The notes: generated by a model not told the origin, from the sequence alone. A DNA stretch of 64,000 bases from Diphasiastrum complanatum (GCA_029204225.1 CM055094.1:18105993-18169992); one strand, 5' to 3'; shown: positions 1 through 12,850, numbered from the stretch's first letter. Translations and numbers: made by a program.

Positions 1-126
1 CAGACTTCTTGGGCGTTTTCTTGAATGTTAACGTTTTGTTCAATGCCCATCTCAAGCAGAAGGGAAGTAACATCATTTCTCAGTTTTCTGCCTATTAGAG
101 GAGACTCAGATAGGTTGCTCTTGCAC
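1..126 (-). other. possible internal exon, cut by window edge
   Basis: On the minus strand a pyrimidine-rich tract ending in AG (acceptor at 127-128) is followed by 126 bases open in only one of three frames. The predicted 42 residues are mixed hydrophobic and charged and look protein-like (…RNDVTSLLLEMGIEQN…). I do not recognise a family. The frame would continue to the left of the window. A short AT-rich stretch can be open by chance, so this is only a candidate. Confidence 0.22.
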
Positions 127-2414
127 TGAAAGCACATGCATAAACAACTATAAACAGCCAATCATGCACGCCATTGTGTTCAACCAAGAAATTGGCATAT
201 AAATTAGTTGAACGAGCTTGAAGATCCTACTTTAATGTTGTAAGTCGAAATGGATAGATCCTAACAATCTAAAACTGAGCTACCATTCATTCCACAAAAC
301 AAGAAACAAGAAACTAAAGACTAAACAGTATTTTGAAAGTCCAAGGATCAAGAAACACTCATTTCTTGATTCTTGGACAGACCAAGAACGTCAAGAACTG
401 GATTGTAAGAGGTTATGTAAGATTTACACCACAAATCTAGCTTATTTAGTTTACTTGAATGCTAAAACCTACATTAATCCACAAAGCAAGAAAGCTAATC
501 CACCACTAAGATCCGCAACCACACACAAAGGAAATGGAAGGGCAAGATCATAAATGCATCACTCAAGAAACAAGAATGATCAAGGAGCTCAAGAATTCAT
601 CAAAACTCATGGAAGATAATCTAATTTCAGTATGGAGTAGATACATTTACAAAAAACTGCCTTCTACAAAGGGTGAGTCTCTTAAATAAACAAGAGAGCT
701 CCTTAGGTGGCATCTTAGTGGCATTTTCACATTTCACAAATTACAAGTGGAATAATGCTCTCCACTAGGCCTCACCATCAAAAGGTGTCTCACTCTAATT
801 TCTTTAAGAGAGGTCTACTTGCATTTATTACATTAGCCTAGTAATGCTAGTTCCTACATGGTCATTCCATCTTTCCAGATTCACCATGAGGCTTACACAG
901 TTCTTGCTTGTCATTCTTAACTAGTACTTCTCGGCTCTCATACTCGGCTCTCAGTCTTCGTTTGTCTCATCTTCCCAGAGACCTCCTCAATGCTCGTGGG
1001 TAGTTCTGGCCAAGTATCTCGGGGATTCGTCAGAATCAGCCAACATTTTGTATTGTAAAATAAAAAAGAATTATGCTAATTGGAAGTCCTCTCTCTTGTA
1101 ACTAATCAAACAATATTTCAAAGATAGGAAATAGATAGTATTCAACAATCAATTAATACAGCTTTCTAGTTTTTTAACTTTGAATATCATTTTTTTACAA
1201 ATTCAGGTTCTCTCATGATCGGACTCCACATTTTCTAAACAGCTTCTTGTGTGCTTAGACCTCCGAAGATGACAAAATCAATATAGTTAATTTAAAAAAC
1301 CTTGTGCACAAAGCACACTCTGTCTAGTAAGATTCAATTTTGTCATTTTTGGTATGACCATTTTTTTAAATGTTTTGGCATTTTTCGTGTGATCACAATG
1401 CCTCCAACTATTACTTGCTCGATTGCATCTCCAAAATCTTATGAAAAATGTCTTGATGCCAAGACCTAAGAATAAAGAACGCATCTACAAATGTAGCATG
1501 TAGATGTCCAAAGATTATTGTACACCACCATCTTCACTATTATAAATTGAAGACTAATATAATGACTACAAAACATTATAGCTTGTTTTACGTTTATTGT
1601 AGCATGTGTGATTCATAGAGCTAGGTTCTAACACACACTTTCTATCGTGCTAGCAGTCTTGCCGTGAAAAACACAAAATGCCCTCACATTGAGACAATGA
1701 GAAAACATGCATGCTTCAAGGCACCCAGGAAGAAGTCATAATATAACTTATGAAAGATATGTTTATGAGCCATGAACATACATGAACCGCCAAGCTGTGT
1801 ATTGTTATCCAAACAAGTGACTCGATTTTATAGATATATTGTTTGAAATTGAATGGTGGCCTTTTCAAATAATGATCTTGATAGATCAAACACTTCAAAT
1901 GAATCTAGGATATTTACTTGTCGTAAATGAAATGATTTGTTGTTCTACTTATAAAAAGAAAACGACAGTGCACACTTGGGTCATAGTGAGTGATGAAAAC
2001 ACCGCATGATTTATTGTAGCTTCCTTTTACGTTTGCACAAATTCTACTTATCAGAAAAATAGTACTCTATTGTGAAAACTATGCAGGTCTTTGTGTGGGA
2101 TCCTAGGTGACCATATTTCATATTTCAAAAACAAAATATCTTGTTTAAGTTGCTCCAAGAAATTAAACCCTAAATCCTTAAATATCTCGATTGTCATTAT
2201 CCAAACCTATGGGGTAGTTAAAATTTTCAAGATATGCTTTGCTCTTTCTATAGATATATTGGAAAAAAAAAGATATTGAGAACCGTGATAGACGTTCTCC
2301 TTGCTCTCTAAATGGCAATTAACTAGCAATAGATAGAAATGGATACAAGAGCACTAGAGGGACCATAAAGAATAGAAAATAGTCATTGCAATTTGGAGTC
2401 GGCAATTTGGGTCT
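127..2414. other. intergenic, nothing recognised
   Basis: AT-rich sequence with short chance frames only. No splice-supported exon, LTR end, primer site or RNA gene was seen on either strand. Confidence 0.5.
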
Positions 2415-2600
2415 AGGAATCAAGGCTTCATACTCCTTTGACATAGCTTCATACCAATCCTTTGATTGGAGTGCATCTTGGACATTTCTTGGCACATCAT
2501 GAGAGATATAAAATGCATGACATGAGTGTCATCCTCCACTTTCTTGCCTTTTTTCACATATGTGAGCCTCCTTGGTTCGGATCTCTCTCTCATACTACAA
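2415..2600 (-). pseudogene. Copia pol relic (linker before reverse transcriptase)
   Basis: About 185 bases are similar, by eye and with small indels, to the reverse-strand Copia at 15100-15285 and to the plus-strand Copia at 50170-50360. They cover the segment between integrase and reverse transcriptase (…REYEALI-like region, SYHAFF-like region). Frames are broken and neither flank continues the element, so this is an isolated ancient fragment. Confidence 0.6.
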
Positions 2601-5450
2601 CTTGGCTAATCTAGCACCCCCTTGCTAACCAATAACTAATCACAAGCATACCACCACAAACCATAGCATACTCAAGATCCTAACCCTACTTATGTCCCAT
2701 ACCATAAGCAAGATGAAACCCTAAGCATACTACACACAAAAAACACTCTATACGCTAGTAGCCAGACTAGAGCATAAGCATAGCAAAGAAAAGAGATCTC
2801 TCTCCCTCCCTATGGGCGCCCTCCTCCCCTCATATAGATGGTAAATGGCACCCTCCAGTACAATATGGAGTTCCGTGCACAACCAATGAGAAAGAGAGAG
2901 GCCTAGGGGAGTTAAAAGAACCTTCATAGGCTTATGGAAGGTCAAGAAACTTCTTCCATAACCTATGACTCTTTGAATGCCTTTCTTGTGGAAGTTGGGA
3001 ACTCAATGGACACCTTGGAAGTGCGCCCTCCTACTAGGTCCCATTGCGAAAGTTGTGCTTGTATACTTTGGTCCAAGACCAATAAAGTGATATTGTTCAA
3101 GGTTGAGGCCCAAGGTTTAGAAAAATAGCCAAAACACCCATGGTAATGATTTTCTAACACCTCACTAGGTTCCATACCTCCGACCAAGGCATAGACACCT
3201 ACTTGCCCTTATCCAAGGACACCATTACCTTAATCTAAAGGCACATATCCTTAATCCTAAGGATACTCCTTATCCAAGGGTAACTTGATTCCCTATCTCC
3301 GACCAAGATATAGTCACTTGCCTATCCTTATCCAAAGGCATCTACCCTTAATCCTAAAGGTAACTTGCCATTCAGCCCCCAAGACTAAATGGACATATAG
3401 GGGTCACTGAAGTGCTGCTAATTACATAGGTATGTAACAGCCTAAGATTCTACAAACATACTCACAAGTTTATTGACTAGCCGTATGAATTTATAATGTC
3501 ATTAAAGCTATCAAGAATTTTTAGTATTAAAACATGCAACCTTATGGAACTATCAATGCAATCAAACATGGGCAATATCCACTCAAGAGTAATATTATTA
3601 TAAATTTATCAAAAGTCTAGTTCATGTGCAAGGGATTCGAATTATGAGAAATGCCTTGGACAAAATCATGTAGCAAAGCAATTTGAACAAGTTGGCTGAC
3701 TACATTGACAAAGATAATTACCATAAGTTTGACATGAGAGACCACAAATTAACCTTGTCAAAGAGTGTGACATGGCAAAGATCAAGATCCACCTCTACTC
3801 ACTCAAATAAGGGGCTTGACAAATTGAGCACCTATTTCTTCACACAAAAGTATTAGAACAAAGAAGCATAAAGCATATCTTACCATTGAATCATGTATTG
3901 TTTTTCACTTACCATTCATATAATTCAAATGCATGAGAAATTATACTACAAAAAAAAATTGAAAAATATGTTATTTGTTAGGTCTATTACTTTTCACAAT
4001 TTTTAGGTGACAATGCTACAATACTTGCACCCTTTACAAGGATGTGACATCATGTGCTTATGTATACATGTCTTGTTGGCTAATTCCATGTAAATTATTG
4101 GCATCCAACATAGAGACCACTAAAGAGCCTTAGTTTCCACTAGAATCAAGGTCAATAAGGCATACCTTAATGGTTAAAATAACACAAATTTGTGAGAAAA
4201 AATTGCAAAACATTTGACAATCTAAGTAGTAGAAATCAAAATACTACTTTACTAGAGGAAACCCAAAAAAATTATAAGTGAAAGAATAAATAGGCAAATT
4301 TCAATCAAATAAATATTTGATTGTCTCACATTAAGCTAATAACTTTTGGGAGTAAGGGAGTTCTACAAAATCAAGGTGATCAATGAACATTTTATGAGAC
4401 CAAGGAAATCATGTCAAATAGGAATAATATTACTTCTAATTGAAGATCAAAGCTATCAGATTAGGCCGAATAAATGAAGTCAACTTGAATGCAAAATCTA
4501 GTCAAGTCAACAGCTAGACAGATTTTTTTAATAAAGTTCAATATTCCAAGAATTTAGGCTTTTTTTTCTGTAGTTGCAACTTGCATAAATCACGCCTCAT
4601 AAGGCAGAATGCAGAAAACACAAAACATAATAATGTTCTATTTTATAATAATGCGTTGTTTGTTTTTAAGTAGTTGCTTGAATCATGGCTTGCAACGCAG
4701 AATGCAGACGACAAAAAGTGCAACTTACACAAAAGCAGAATTTCTTGTTGTACCAAATCATTCATCATGCAAACGGTAAGCTAGACGACTACTTTATAAA
4801 CTTGGAGGACATCATAAAAGGAGTTGCATGACGCAACAAGTCAGATACCGTATGCATGGCAGACATGACTCGTGAATCGGAATGATTCCAACTGACCTGT
4901 CACATTTGCAAAGCTCTCTTCCAGAGTTCTCAGCCTCAAGCACATCATTGCAGATTTTAGTTCATCTCAGTTGATGCTCTCAGAGTCGCGGGAGTACAGA
5001 GTCCATACTTCTGCCATTGGCACTCGGGAGTCAGATTAAGGCACTAAGCTGTAAATAGACTGCGACGAATTATGACAACATCTACAAAGAAGATATTCTT
5101 CAGGCGATGCTTATTACTGGAGTCTGGAGTCTGGACCCATACTGGTACATCTAAAGTTCTAAACTCGAGAATAGACCTTTACTGGTACACTGAAACTTCG
5201 ATACGGGGTAAACTTATACCGCTTACTGCGAATGATGATTCTGCATCTTGAATATAATAATAAGACACTATGAACTGTAAAATTAGTAACATCTAGAATG
5301 AAGGACATTACGAACTGCAAATCGCCGTGCAAAACCGATGCTACACCTTCACTACAGGGTAACTATTTCTTCACATTATTGACTTCCGACGAATAGACGA
5401 TTGTTATATGTGTTTAATTAGACGTACTGAAATACCATACGAAGCTATTA
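2601..5450. other. intergenic, nothing recognised apart from one short repeat patch
   Basis: No gene found. The stretch 2750-3190 has opposing open frames of about 65-75 codons on both strands without family similarity or splice support. 3190-3375 is a patch of imperfect short repeats (listed separately). The last few hundred bases would hold the 3' untranslated region of the leftward HIPP gene. Confidence 0.45.
3190..3375. repeat. imperfect short tandem repeats
   Basis: The units resemble CTTATCCAAGGACA and CTTAATCCTAAAGGTA. They alternate with CTCCGACCAAG(A/G)(C/T)ATAG, which occurs twice. Spacing is irregular, so this is a degenerate minisatellite-like patch, not a clean array. Confidence 0.5.
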
Positions 5451-6713
5451 CTACATAATGCTGCAATTATTAGGATTATCTTCACTGAACATGAAGGTCA
5501 TATCGTTTTGTGCATAAGAATAGGACATGTTTGGCTTCTCTTTGTTGTTAGAGCTTTCATCCTTATTGTTAGAGCTTTCATCCTTCTTGTTAGCGCTTTC
5601 ATCCTTCTTCACAGGAGTCTCTTGCTTTCCTTTGTTACCCTCTGCCTCGTTCTTTTTCGACTCATCTTTCTTGTTGTTTTTTAAAACATCCTTCTGTACT
5701 CCTTGCTCTTCTGCCTGTTTACCAGAGTCATCTTTTTTCTTCTCTGAATCATTCTTCTTCGCAGGTTCTTCCTTTTTCTTGCTTGAAGCATCTTTGGAAT
5801 CCTTGGACTGAAGCAACTCTACATACTTCCCCGTCTTTTGAACCTTCTTTAGCACCTTTTTCGAGTCAATGTTACCTACTACGGTTACCTTTTTCTGTTC
5901 TACATCAATGCCTATAGACTCCACACCTGCAGAAAATGTAGCCTTATTATGAGGAAGAAGAAGACATGGATGCCAGTCTATGTCACTGTACACTGACGGC
6001 AGAGAACCTTATTCTATTGCACAATCACAATCAGAAACTTAAGAAATTACCATCGATCTCAGCGAGAGCTTTCTTGACCTTCCGGATGCAATTTTCGCAA
6101 TGAAGCTGTACCTTTAACACCACGGTCTGCAATACCACATAAACATTGCCAAATCTGAAGACAAAAGGAGAAACACTAGAAAAGGAGAAACGATAGACGT
6201 TTAAAATCAGTACATTTTAAGCACGTATCTGGTCCAAAGAACTGATCTAAAGTCGTTTATCACGTTCATTCAGCTTAGCACAACGCTAAGAAACTTCAGG
6301 TGAAAAAAATTTCTTAGCCTAAACAGTCTTCGGAGGGAAACACTGTGATGCCAATGAAAGATGAGACTCGAGAGTGAAGATGCTTCTCTAGATGTATGAA
6401 CTTCATGAAGTAGGTTGCTGCGACAACTATTATTCAACAAGCACAAGGCTGACATTACAGCGTTAAATTCCACTACTTTATTATTGCTTCGACAAACTGG
6501 TTACACAAAATCAAAACTGTGGACTGAGAACGTTCAAGAACGTGCACTTTGAGATCAAATGGAGGTAGCGTGGAAACTGAACAAGACGATTACATAAGGG
6601 CAACCAAAAAACTAGCAATCGACACATGTTATAATTTCCTTACTAGAACCGTCTAGAACGTATGGAAAGCTGGAGCAAAGCAGCAGAAGACCACGAACCT
6701 CTGATTTGGTCAT
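5451..6713 (-). CDS. heavy-metal-associated isoprenylated plant protein (HIPP), three exons
   Basis: Exons read leftward: 6699-6713, 6051-6126 and 5451-5926, with GT/AG borders and matching phases (0, then 1), giving about 188 residues. Residues 6-71 form one heavy-metal-associated (HMA) domain. It has the metal-binding pair in HCENC (Cys15, Cys18) and ends near GKYVELLQS. Residues 72-165 are a hydrophilic Lys/Glu/Asp/Ser/Asn linker with repeated KKDESxNNKDES-type units, predicted disordered. The end NPNNCSIM carries a CaaX box (Cys185), the farnesylation signal that defines HIPPs; the FSEDNP stretch before it is also typical. HIPPs are known metallochaperone-like proteins in metal homeostasis and stress responses. 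The tiny first exon (MTKSE, donor GAG|GTTCGT) is the least certain part; the other two are strong. A Lys/Glu-rich linker in place of the frequent Pro/Gly-rich one is a visible variation. Confidence 0.9.
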
Positions 6714-7600
6714 TTTCTAGCCAAGGATGTCTCAACTGTACTCCTTACTGTGGCTTAAGAACTTAAGTCTGACTGCATGCTAATATGAAACAGTACAAAA
6801 TCGCCGGAGTGAAAATCTTGTCTCAGTGATTGAGGCTGTTGTCGCCAAAGAAAGAAATACTGATGAAATGCAATATCAACTGTCACCAGCTGGGCAAGGG
6901 CAAATTATCGCAGACACTACCTCGCGTACTCTGATGAGATGGCTCGAAGGATGACTGGGTACACCCCGAAGATGCCAATGCTCGCACACTCTTTGACGTA
7001 ACGATCCTTTGCAACTGATTGATCCACACAGTACTAATCTCCGAATATATTCAAGCCAACCGTAACAAAAACCTGCAACATCTGAAAGAAAGCGGCAAAA
7101 CCAGAGAGCACATCCTGTAACTGTGCAATTTAAAACTAAAACTAGTTTAAAATTTTACAGAAAAAAATACTTACAAAGCTGGAAACTAACAGGTGAATGA
7201 AATGCCGATCTGCACAATTGACGTATGATGCTTTGTCGATTCTCTCAGAGCATTGGAAGACTGGATCCACGATACATCCTCCTTTGCAATAGATTGATTG
7301 ATTATCTTATTATCGTAAACGAACGATCCTGCCGCTGGATCGAAGCATTTCACGCCACGCCCTCACGCCTACCTGGGACGAGGCACAAGGTACTGGCTGA
7401 ACGATGGAGCCTAATGACAAGACGTATCTCACGCCTCCCACTTAGATTCTCTCCACGTGTCACATATACCACCTGGCACCTTATCAACGGCTACACGATG
7501 GCAACGTGGCAGAATCCTAGGGCTTACATGAATCATTCAATGGTGGAGAGCCCAAAGATATAGCGTCCCATCTGTATACGGGGCTGACTCTTAATGGTGT
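6714..7600 (-). promoter_or_regulatory. upstream region of the HIPP gene
   Basis: This stretch lies directly upstream of the proposed HIPP start and is richer in G+C than the surrounding DNA, especially 7200-7600. Open frames here (for example 7225-7563, plus strand) match no family and have no splice support. I read it as 5' untranslated region plus promoter, by position only. Confidence 0.35.
7453..7462 (-). promoter_or_regulatory. G-box / ABRE-like motif upstream of HIPP
   Basis: Plus strand CCACGTGTCA, read toward the HIPP gene as TGACACGTGG. It contains the CACGTG palindrome and the ACGTGG core bound by plant bZIP factors in abscisic-acid and stress responses. It sits about 740 bases upstream of the proposed ATG. 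A single 10-base match can occur by chance. Confidence 0.35.
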
Positions 7601-7879
7601 CGTGGACTCGTCGCCCATAGGTTACGGTAGTAAATAATCTTTAACTGCGGTCCGTAAACATAAGTGGATAAGTAATGAATAGGGGTAAATTACCCAATAT
7701 AGCTTAAGAACGTGGGGTAAAAAAATAGGCTAGGACTGTATTCGTTAGCGTAATGATGAAGAAAGGAGGTACTGAGAGGAATAGCTGGGAGGCAGCCACA
7801 GCCATGACGACGCCATCATGAAGGCCCAAAAATTCTTTTATTATTCATAGCCACACTCTACCCATGTAGTGTATTAGTG

Positions 7880-8687
7880 TGTTCAATGATTTGCATATTG
7901 GGGAATGATTTACTTTCCTTTTTAAGTTTTGCGTCATGTAGTCATTAGCATCCATAAGCTAACCGGTGTTCGAGAAAGCCAGCAAAGCAATGCTCGGGAA
8001 ACCTCTTTTAAGTTATCTTCAAAAACCCTGCATTTTATAGAACTTCTCAGTTTTTTGAAGGCTTTTATTCATAAAAAGGTATATATGCTTGTATAAAAAA
8101 TCGTCACACATTTTATGATGCCAGATTTTGAGAGAACTCGAGTACTGCAACAAAGTATATGAATAAAATCTGCATCTATTATGAAAAATTGGCATCGTGA
8201 AAATTTTGACAAGTTTTAATCATAAAAAAAAGCCCCCGTATATCTCACTAACAGACTTTCAAAAGTACAAGTTTTTTTTTAAGGTAACTCAAAAAAAGTT
8301 TCGCCAACAGTGATGCACTAGGTAATTGGCACTCCCCTAGGTAATGGCCCTTGGGAGGGCCATTATCACGTATCGGATGTGAGATACGAGGAAGGAGTGG
8401 TGGAGGCCACAAGTTGTTTAGGGACCATATTGTTGTGGAATGGCTCAATCAATGGGCCATGATCGCACATAATTGTCTTTAACAAATGTTTATGTTAGTT
8501 TGGCGAGTATTGAGAATCTACGAAATTGGTGTGCATTTCGAATTTTTCACAAGCATTTTTTATTTGCCCTTTTCCTTTCAACCATTTTGAATTGTTGCAT
8601 GCATCATTCCATGTCCAAGTTTGCTAAACTCGCTCGTTACAATTAGTTGAACCAACCAGCCCCTGAAAACGATGAATTCATGGAATA

Positions 8688-8746
<59 letters not shown>

Positions 8747-9040
8747 TTTATATCCATGTATCATTGTAGCAGGTAGTTCAAATCACAAGTAATTTTTGGG
8801 GCCCCATATTATGCAATATAATATAGGCCGCAAAAAGGGTTGAAAATTTGGCCAATGACAATTACGATGTACTGATTGGGGAATGGATTCATTGTGACCT
8901 TTTTATAGAGCTCAAATTTTTTCTTTGAGTTATCCTCAACAAATTTGTATTTTTAAAAGCTTCTTGGTTTCTTGAGAACTATTACATAAAAAGGTTTATA
9001 TGGCTGTACAAAAAACTATTAAATTTTGCAAAACTAGCTA
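7880..9040 (+). repeat. pair of degenerate direct repeats (7880-8110 and 8860-9040)
   Basis: Both segments contain, in the same order, TTGGGGAATG, an AAGTTATCTTCAA/GAGTTATCCTCAA block, a CTTCT-C-GTTT block, and CATAAAAAGGT(A/T)TATATG followed by TGTA(T/C)AAAAAA. They are diverged and separated by about 750 bases. They may be relic LTRs or two copies of one old repeat. Confidence 0.4.
8690..8743. repeat. (CT)n microsatellite
   Basis: About 54 bases of uninterrupted CT dinucleotide. Confidence 0.97.
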
Positions 9041-10137
9041 TTGTAATTTGGTCAATTGACTTATTTGATCACATGACTATCATATGCACATATTTAGAGG
9101 TTTGTGTCCTTCTTCATCATTGTACTTATTAGCCCAAAACTTGAGGCTATCCACATGTAGAAGTGATTGCAACAATCGAGCAAGTTAGTGGAGTAAATCA
9201 TGTTTTTTGATCAACGGGTGCAAGAGATGGTGTCATAATTTGAGAACCTTGATCATAATCATGATTAGGATAGGTTTAGGGTTAGGTTAAGGGTGTTATA
9301 ACCTGAATATCAGGTCGGACCTTAGTAGTATAAATGATGGAGCTTTCTAATGTATATATCATCATGAGTAAATTACAAGGTAGTGAGATTATCTATCTTC
9401 CATACTACAAGGTTTCATGATTGCAATCTTGCATTGTTGTGAAGCATTGTTCTTAATGGATTTTATGGTAGATTGAGTTTACTAACTCCTAGTTATATGC
9501 TGTAAAAATCTGATGCTCAAGTAGATCTTTCATTGTGTGTTGCATTGCCTAGAAAGCTAGGAATTGTCTAGCTATTGGAAATTCGACTCCAATAGGTTCT
9601 TGTGCAATTAGCATAGAATTTGCGATTCTAGCTATTTTGCATCAATCTAAGACATTCAAGGGATAGTTTTTGGACTAATAGAAGTGGATTTGAGTTGCTT
9701 TTGATCAGGTTTACTCTCAAATAAATCCAAAAACCATTTTGAAGTTTATTTTCATTTCTTGTGATCTCAAAATAAGAAGTTTGAAGCCATGTGTACTTTG
9801 TAGCCCTTGAAGAGAGGATTCCATTGATCCAACCCATACTAAAAGTGGATAAATATTTTATGAGTTGTGGAAGACCAAAGTGAAGGTATTTTTTCTCATA
9901 AAAAGTCCATTAGATGTACCTGCGTGGAGAAATCATCATCAAAGTTTCTTTATTTGTGGAGAATTCATCTCTTGTGTTTCTATGTCCATCTCTTTATCGT
10001 GATTTCCAGTGTGTAGAATGTCAATTTTGTTCTAGCATGCTAAAATTGATTATTTCTATCTTGTAGCTAAATCTAGATGTGCATCCAAATTTGGTCAAGA
10101 TCTTAGTGATCTATTAAGTATTTTTTGGATCTAATTT

Positions 10138-10155
10138 TTCACATGGTATCAGAGC
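10138..10155 (+). mobile_element. Copia-type LTR end and primer-binding site relic
   Basis: The sequence …TTTCACA ends at 10143 and is followed directly by TGGTATCAGAGC (10144-10155). That is the usual plant Copia primer-binding site complementary to the 3' end of initiator tRNA-Met. The same arrangement occurs at 45481/45482. No gag follows, so only an LTR end and leader remain. The LTR start was not located; it probably lies between 9100 and 9600. Confidence 0.65.
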
Positions 10156-12360
10156 AGGTTGCAGGCCAAATTTGGAGTATTTTTCAAGTCTAGAGGTGGA
10201 TTTGAGAGTGCCATAAATTCTTTGTGGATTTGGAGGTGTTTCTAGCTCAAATCTTGTATTTTCAATTTTATAAAGTGGATCTTTGTGATCCTAGCATCAT
10301 TTTAGGTCAAATCACTTAGAGTAGGCCGATGTTTGAAGCCACTTACTAGAATGTGGAGATGAATGATTTTGTTGGATTTATCTCCTCTACTCTCCTAAAT
10401 CCTATTTTAATCTACCTCCATTCATGCTGCATTTTTACTCATGTTGTCGCACTGTCTGCATAAATACAAGTAACTTTCCACAAGCGAAAAAGGCGAAAAA
10501 TGCGACACTGTGTTTTTACACGTGATTTGTGATAGACGAAAAAGGCAACACTAGCTTACAAAATGCCAAAGGTGCCCTAGGAAAAGCGAAGGCAACCTGC
10601 AAATCAAATCCTAAGGCATTTGTCAGAGTGTCGCACTTTTCGCATCCTCACCAACGTTCATTTCAGCAAAGGCTGACGTCGCGGCCTCCTCATGCTCATC
10701 CCATGCAACTGTGCTAATAGATTTGACGATGACAGCAGCCACCCACGATCTCCTATAGACAGCACATCCACTTTGTACTCTCTTCATCTGCACATCTCTA
10801 AAATTGTGTATATATATGACAAGATGTGAGATAACAACGTGTGTGAAAATAATAGCATCAGAAACTTATCAGAGAGAGCGAAGTAGATGCCTTGCGCATT
10901 GATTCTTTTGTATTGTCAGTAACAAGTTCATTTCTTTTATAGATTGAATTAGCTTTCTAGAGCACGCGGTTTTTTCCGCTATTGTCTTGTGCTCCACAAC
11001 ATTATTGACATGTATATTTTGCTATACGTAATCTGATAACAGCTCTTTTTGTTCTACGTTTAGATTTGTGTGAATTTTGCTATGCTTTTCTACATTATGT
11101 TTGGCTCTCTTATTGCTTAGTTTGGTAATCTGTTCTTAGCAAATTATTATTAGTCTAATTAATGGCGACTAATATTTAGTCTTTCCTTTCGCAACTGATT
11201 ATTAGTCTAGCTCTTCGCGAATCATTCACGACTAATAATTTGTCTAGCTGTTCACGACAAGTTATTCTTCTCATGTTTTGTTGCTTATTGTTTGGCTAGG
11301 TAATCAAATCGACCATGATTTCTATCACTAACGTTCTGTTCGTTTCTGATAGGCGTAGTCATGCTTAGGAAAAGAGTAATATAGCTCATTCCGCTGCGCA
11401 TGAACACTTTTCGTTCGAGTTTGTTTCTCGTTCGAGTTTCGAGTTCGAAACTTTTCGTGTTCGTTTCTTTTCAAACTATCATTAGAGAAACAGAGCTCGA
11501 CGAGGGCCTTTGGAAAAGATTTTTTTTTATTTTTTTTCTTATTTTCATTGCCATGTGGACCAATTGAAACCCTACCTTCGGAGTTCTATGTAACGTACAA
11601 TTTTCCAAATATAAATAAAATAGAAACTTTTTAAATATATTGTTGTTTCGTCGGGCAGCATATGGAAATGCTATTAGTTGATGAGGCTTGCCCTTCCAGC
11701 TCATCACTATCCGAAGAGACCCAAAAATATTGAAAATGAATATGACAGATGGTTGAGATGAAAAAATCGATGTACCATTAATGTATATGCATTGTCAAAC
11801 CATGGTTAACAGGGTTAACCGGAGTTAATTTGTGGCGCCAAATAGATTAGTGTTTCAAATTTTTTTCAACACTTTTTCTCAGATTCATAGCTTTTGTCTA
11901 CGCAAATTTTCAGATTCATAGTTCATTGTTTCAGATTTTTGCATGCAAATTACGAATGGCGCCATCAAGGAAGCCGTGCTCCTCAATTGACTCTGTGCTT
12001 CTATTCAACGAGATAAATGATAATGAATTATGGATGCCAAGAAAATATTCAAAAAACTCTTGGGTTTTGATGCATCCATCATCAAGAGGAGCATTTCAAA
12101 AAAGAAAAGGTCAAAACTATCATTTTTTATCTTATTAAAAGGCCAGAATTTTGGATTTCAGAACATCATCAAGAGGAAAATCTATTTCTGAAATTCTAGT
12201 CCAACAAGTATATATGCATTCAGAGATAAATGTGCAAGGATTCAACCGTCAGGATCACAAAAAAAAACAACTGTGAGTATTGATATTTTTAATACTTTGA
12301 TTTTTGTCATTCATAAATATCTAATAGTAAACTTGCCAATCTGATCATTTTTCTCTTGCA
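10156..12360. other. Copia leader relic, then unassigned sequence
   Basis: 10156-10460 resembles a retrotransposon leader. 10480-10660 has GCGAAAAAGGCGAAA-like words also seen in the solo LTR near 16570-16740. 11130-11290 has imperfect repeats of GATTATTAGTCTAG / GACTAATAATTTGTCTAG, and 11410-11460 repeats CGTTCGAGTTT. 11926-12260 (plus) is a possible degraded exon ending before a GTGAGT donor-like site. No gene identified. Confidence 0.4.
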
Positions 12361-12645
12361 GATTTATATCCATCTAGCATAAATGAATGGGAGCCGAGTG
12401 GATCTTTAGCAGGTGTGTTAGATGTTATTCACAATGATATTGGACAGCTGCAATATCGAGGTAGAACTGCAAAAGATCTAGCTGATAGTGGGATCTTCTT
12501 TTATGAATCAATGTACATTCCTGATACAAAAAAAAAATTTGGACAAATAGTACCAATTCCATTACCTAGTTTTAAAGTGATGAATGAATTGCACCAGATG
12601 CTACAGTTTCAGAATCATTTCATTGCAAGATATATAATGATGTAA
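12361..12645 (+). other. exon-like reading frame of unknown protein
   Basis: A good acceptor (TTTTTCTCTTGCAG, ending at 12360) opens a frame of about 94 codons to a TAA. The translation (…INEWEPSGSLAGVLDVIHND…IPLPSFKVMNELHQM…) has ordinary protein composition. I do not recognise it. The next 200 bases stay partly open in another frame and the following exon-like piece is at 12851, so this may be a decayed multi-exon gene on the plus strand. Confidence 0.35.
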
Positions 12646-12850
12646 AAAATTCATTAAAAATGAGCACGGGATCAAAAACAGTCAGATTGAGTTGGTCTAT
12701 TTCCTTGAATATATTTGTGGATTTCTTTTCAAGTGTCAATGTACACAAAACTTCAACGATGTTTGTATGCAAAAATTTATCAGATAGGTTATTATTAGAA
12801 CTTAAGGTTGGGACAAAAGATCAGATGGAGAAATAGAATGCAGAATTAAA

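Larger units (their letters stand above)
7601..10137. other. intergenic with decayed repeats
   Basis: No gene recognised. It contains a (CT)n tract, two related degenerate segments (7880-8110 and 8860-9040), and from about 9140 sequence that leads into a Copia-type LTR end at 10143. Confidence 0.45.

Noticed and set aside
2748..3187. Overlapping open frames on both strands as a small gene
   Set aside because: Each is 64-74 codons, unsupported by splice sites or family similarity.
5527..5811. Leu/Ser/Phe-rich plus-strand frame opposite the HIPP linker
   Set aside because: It is the antisense of the Lys/Glu/Ser linker of a gene with full domain and splice support.
7225..7563. 112-codon plus-strand frame upstream of HIPP
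   Set aside because: No homology, no splice context, and it lies in the GC-richer promoter-like patch, where long chance frames are expected.
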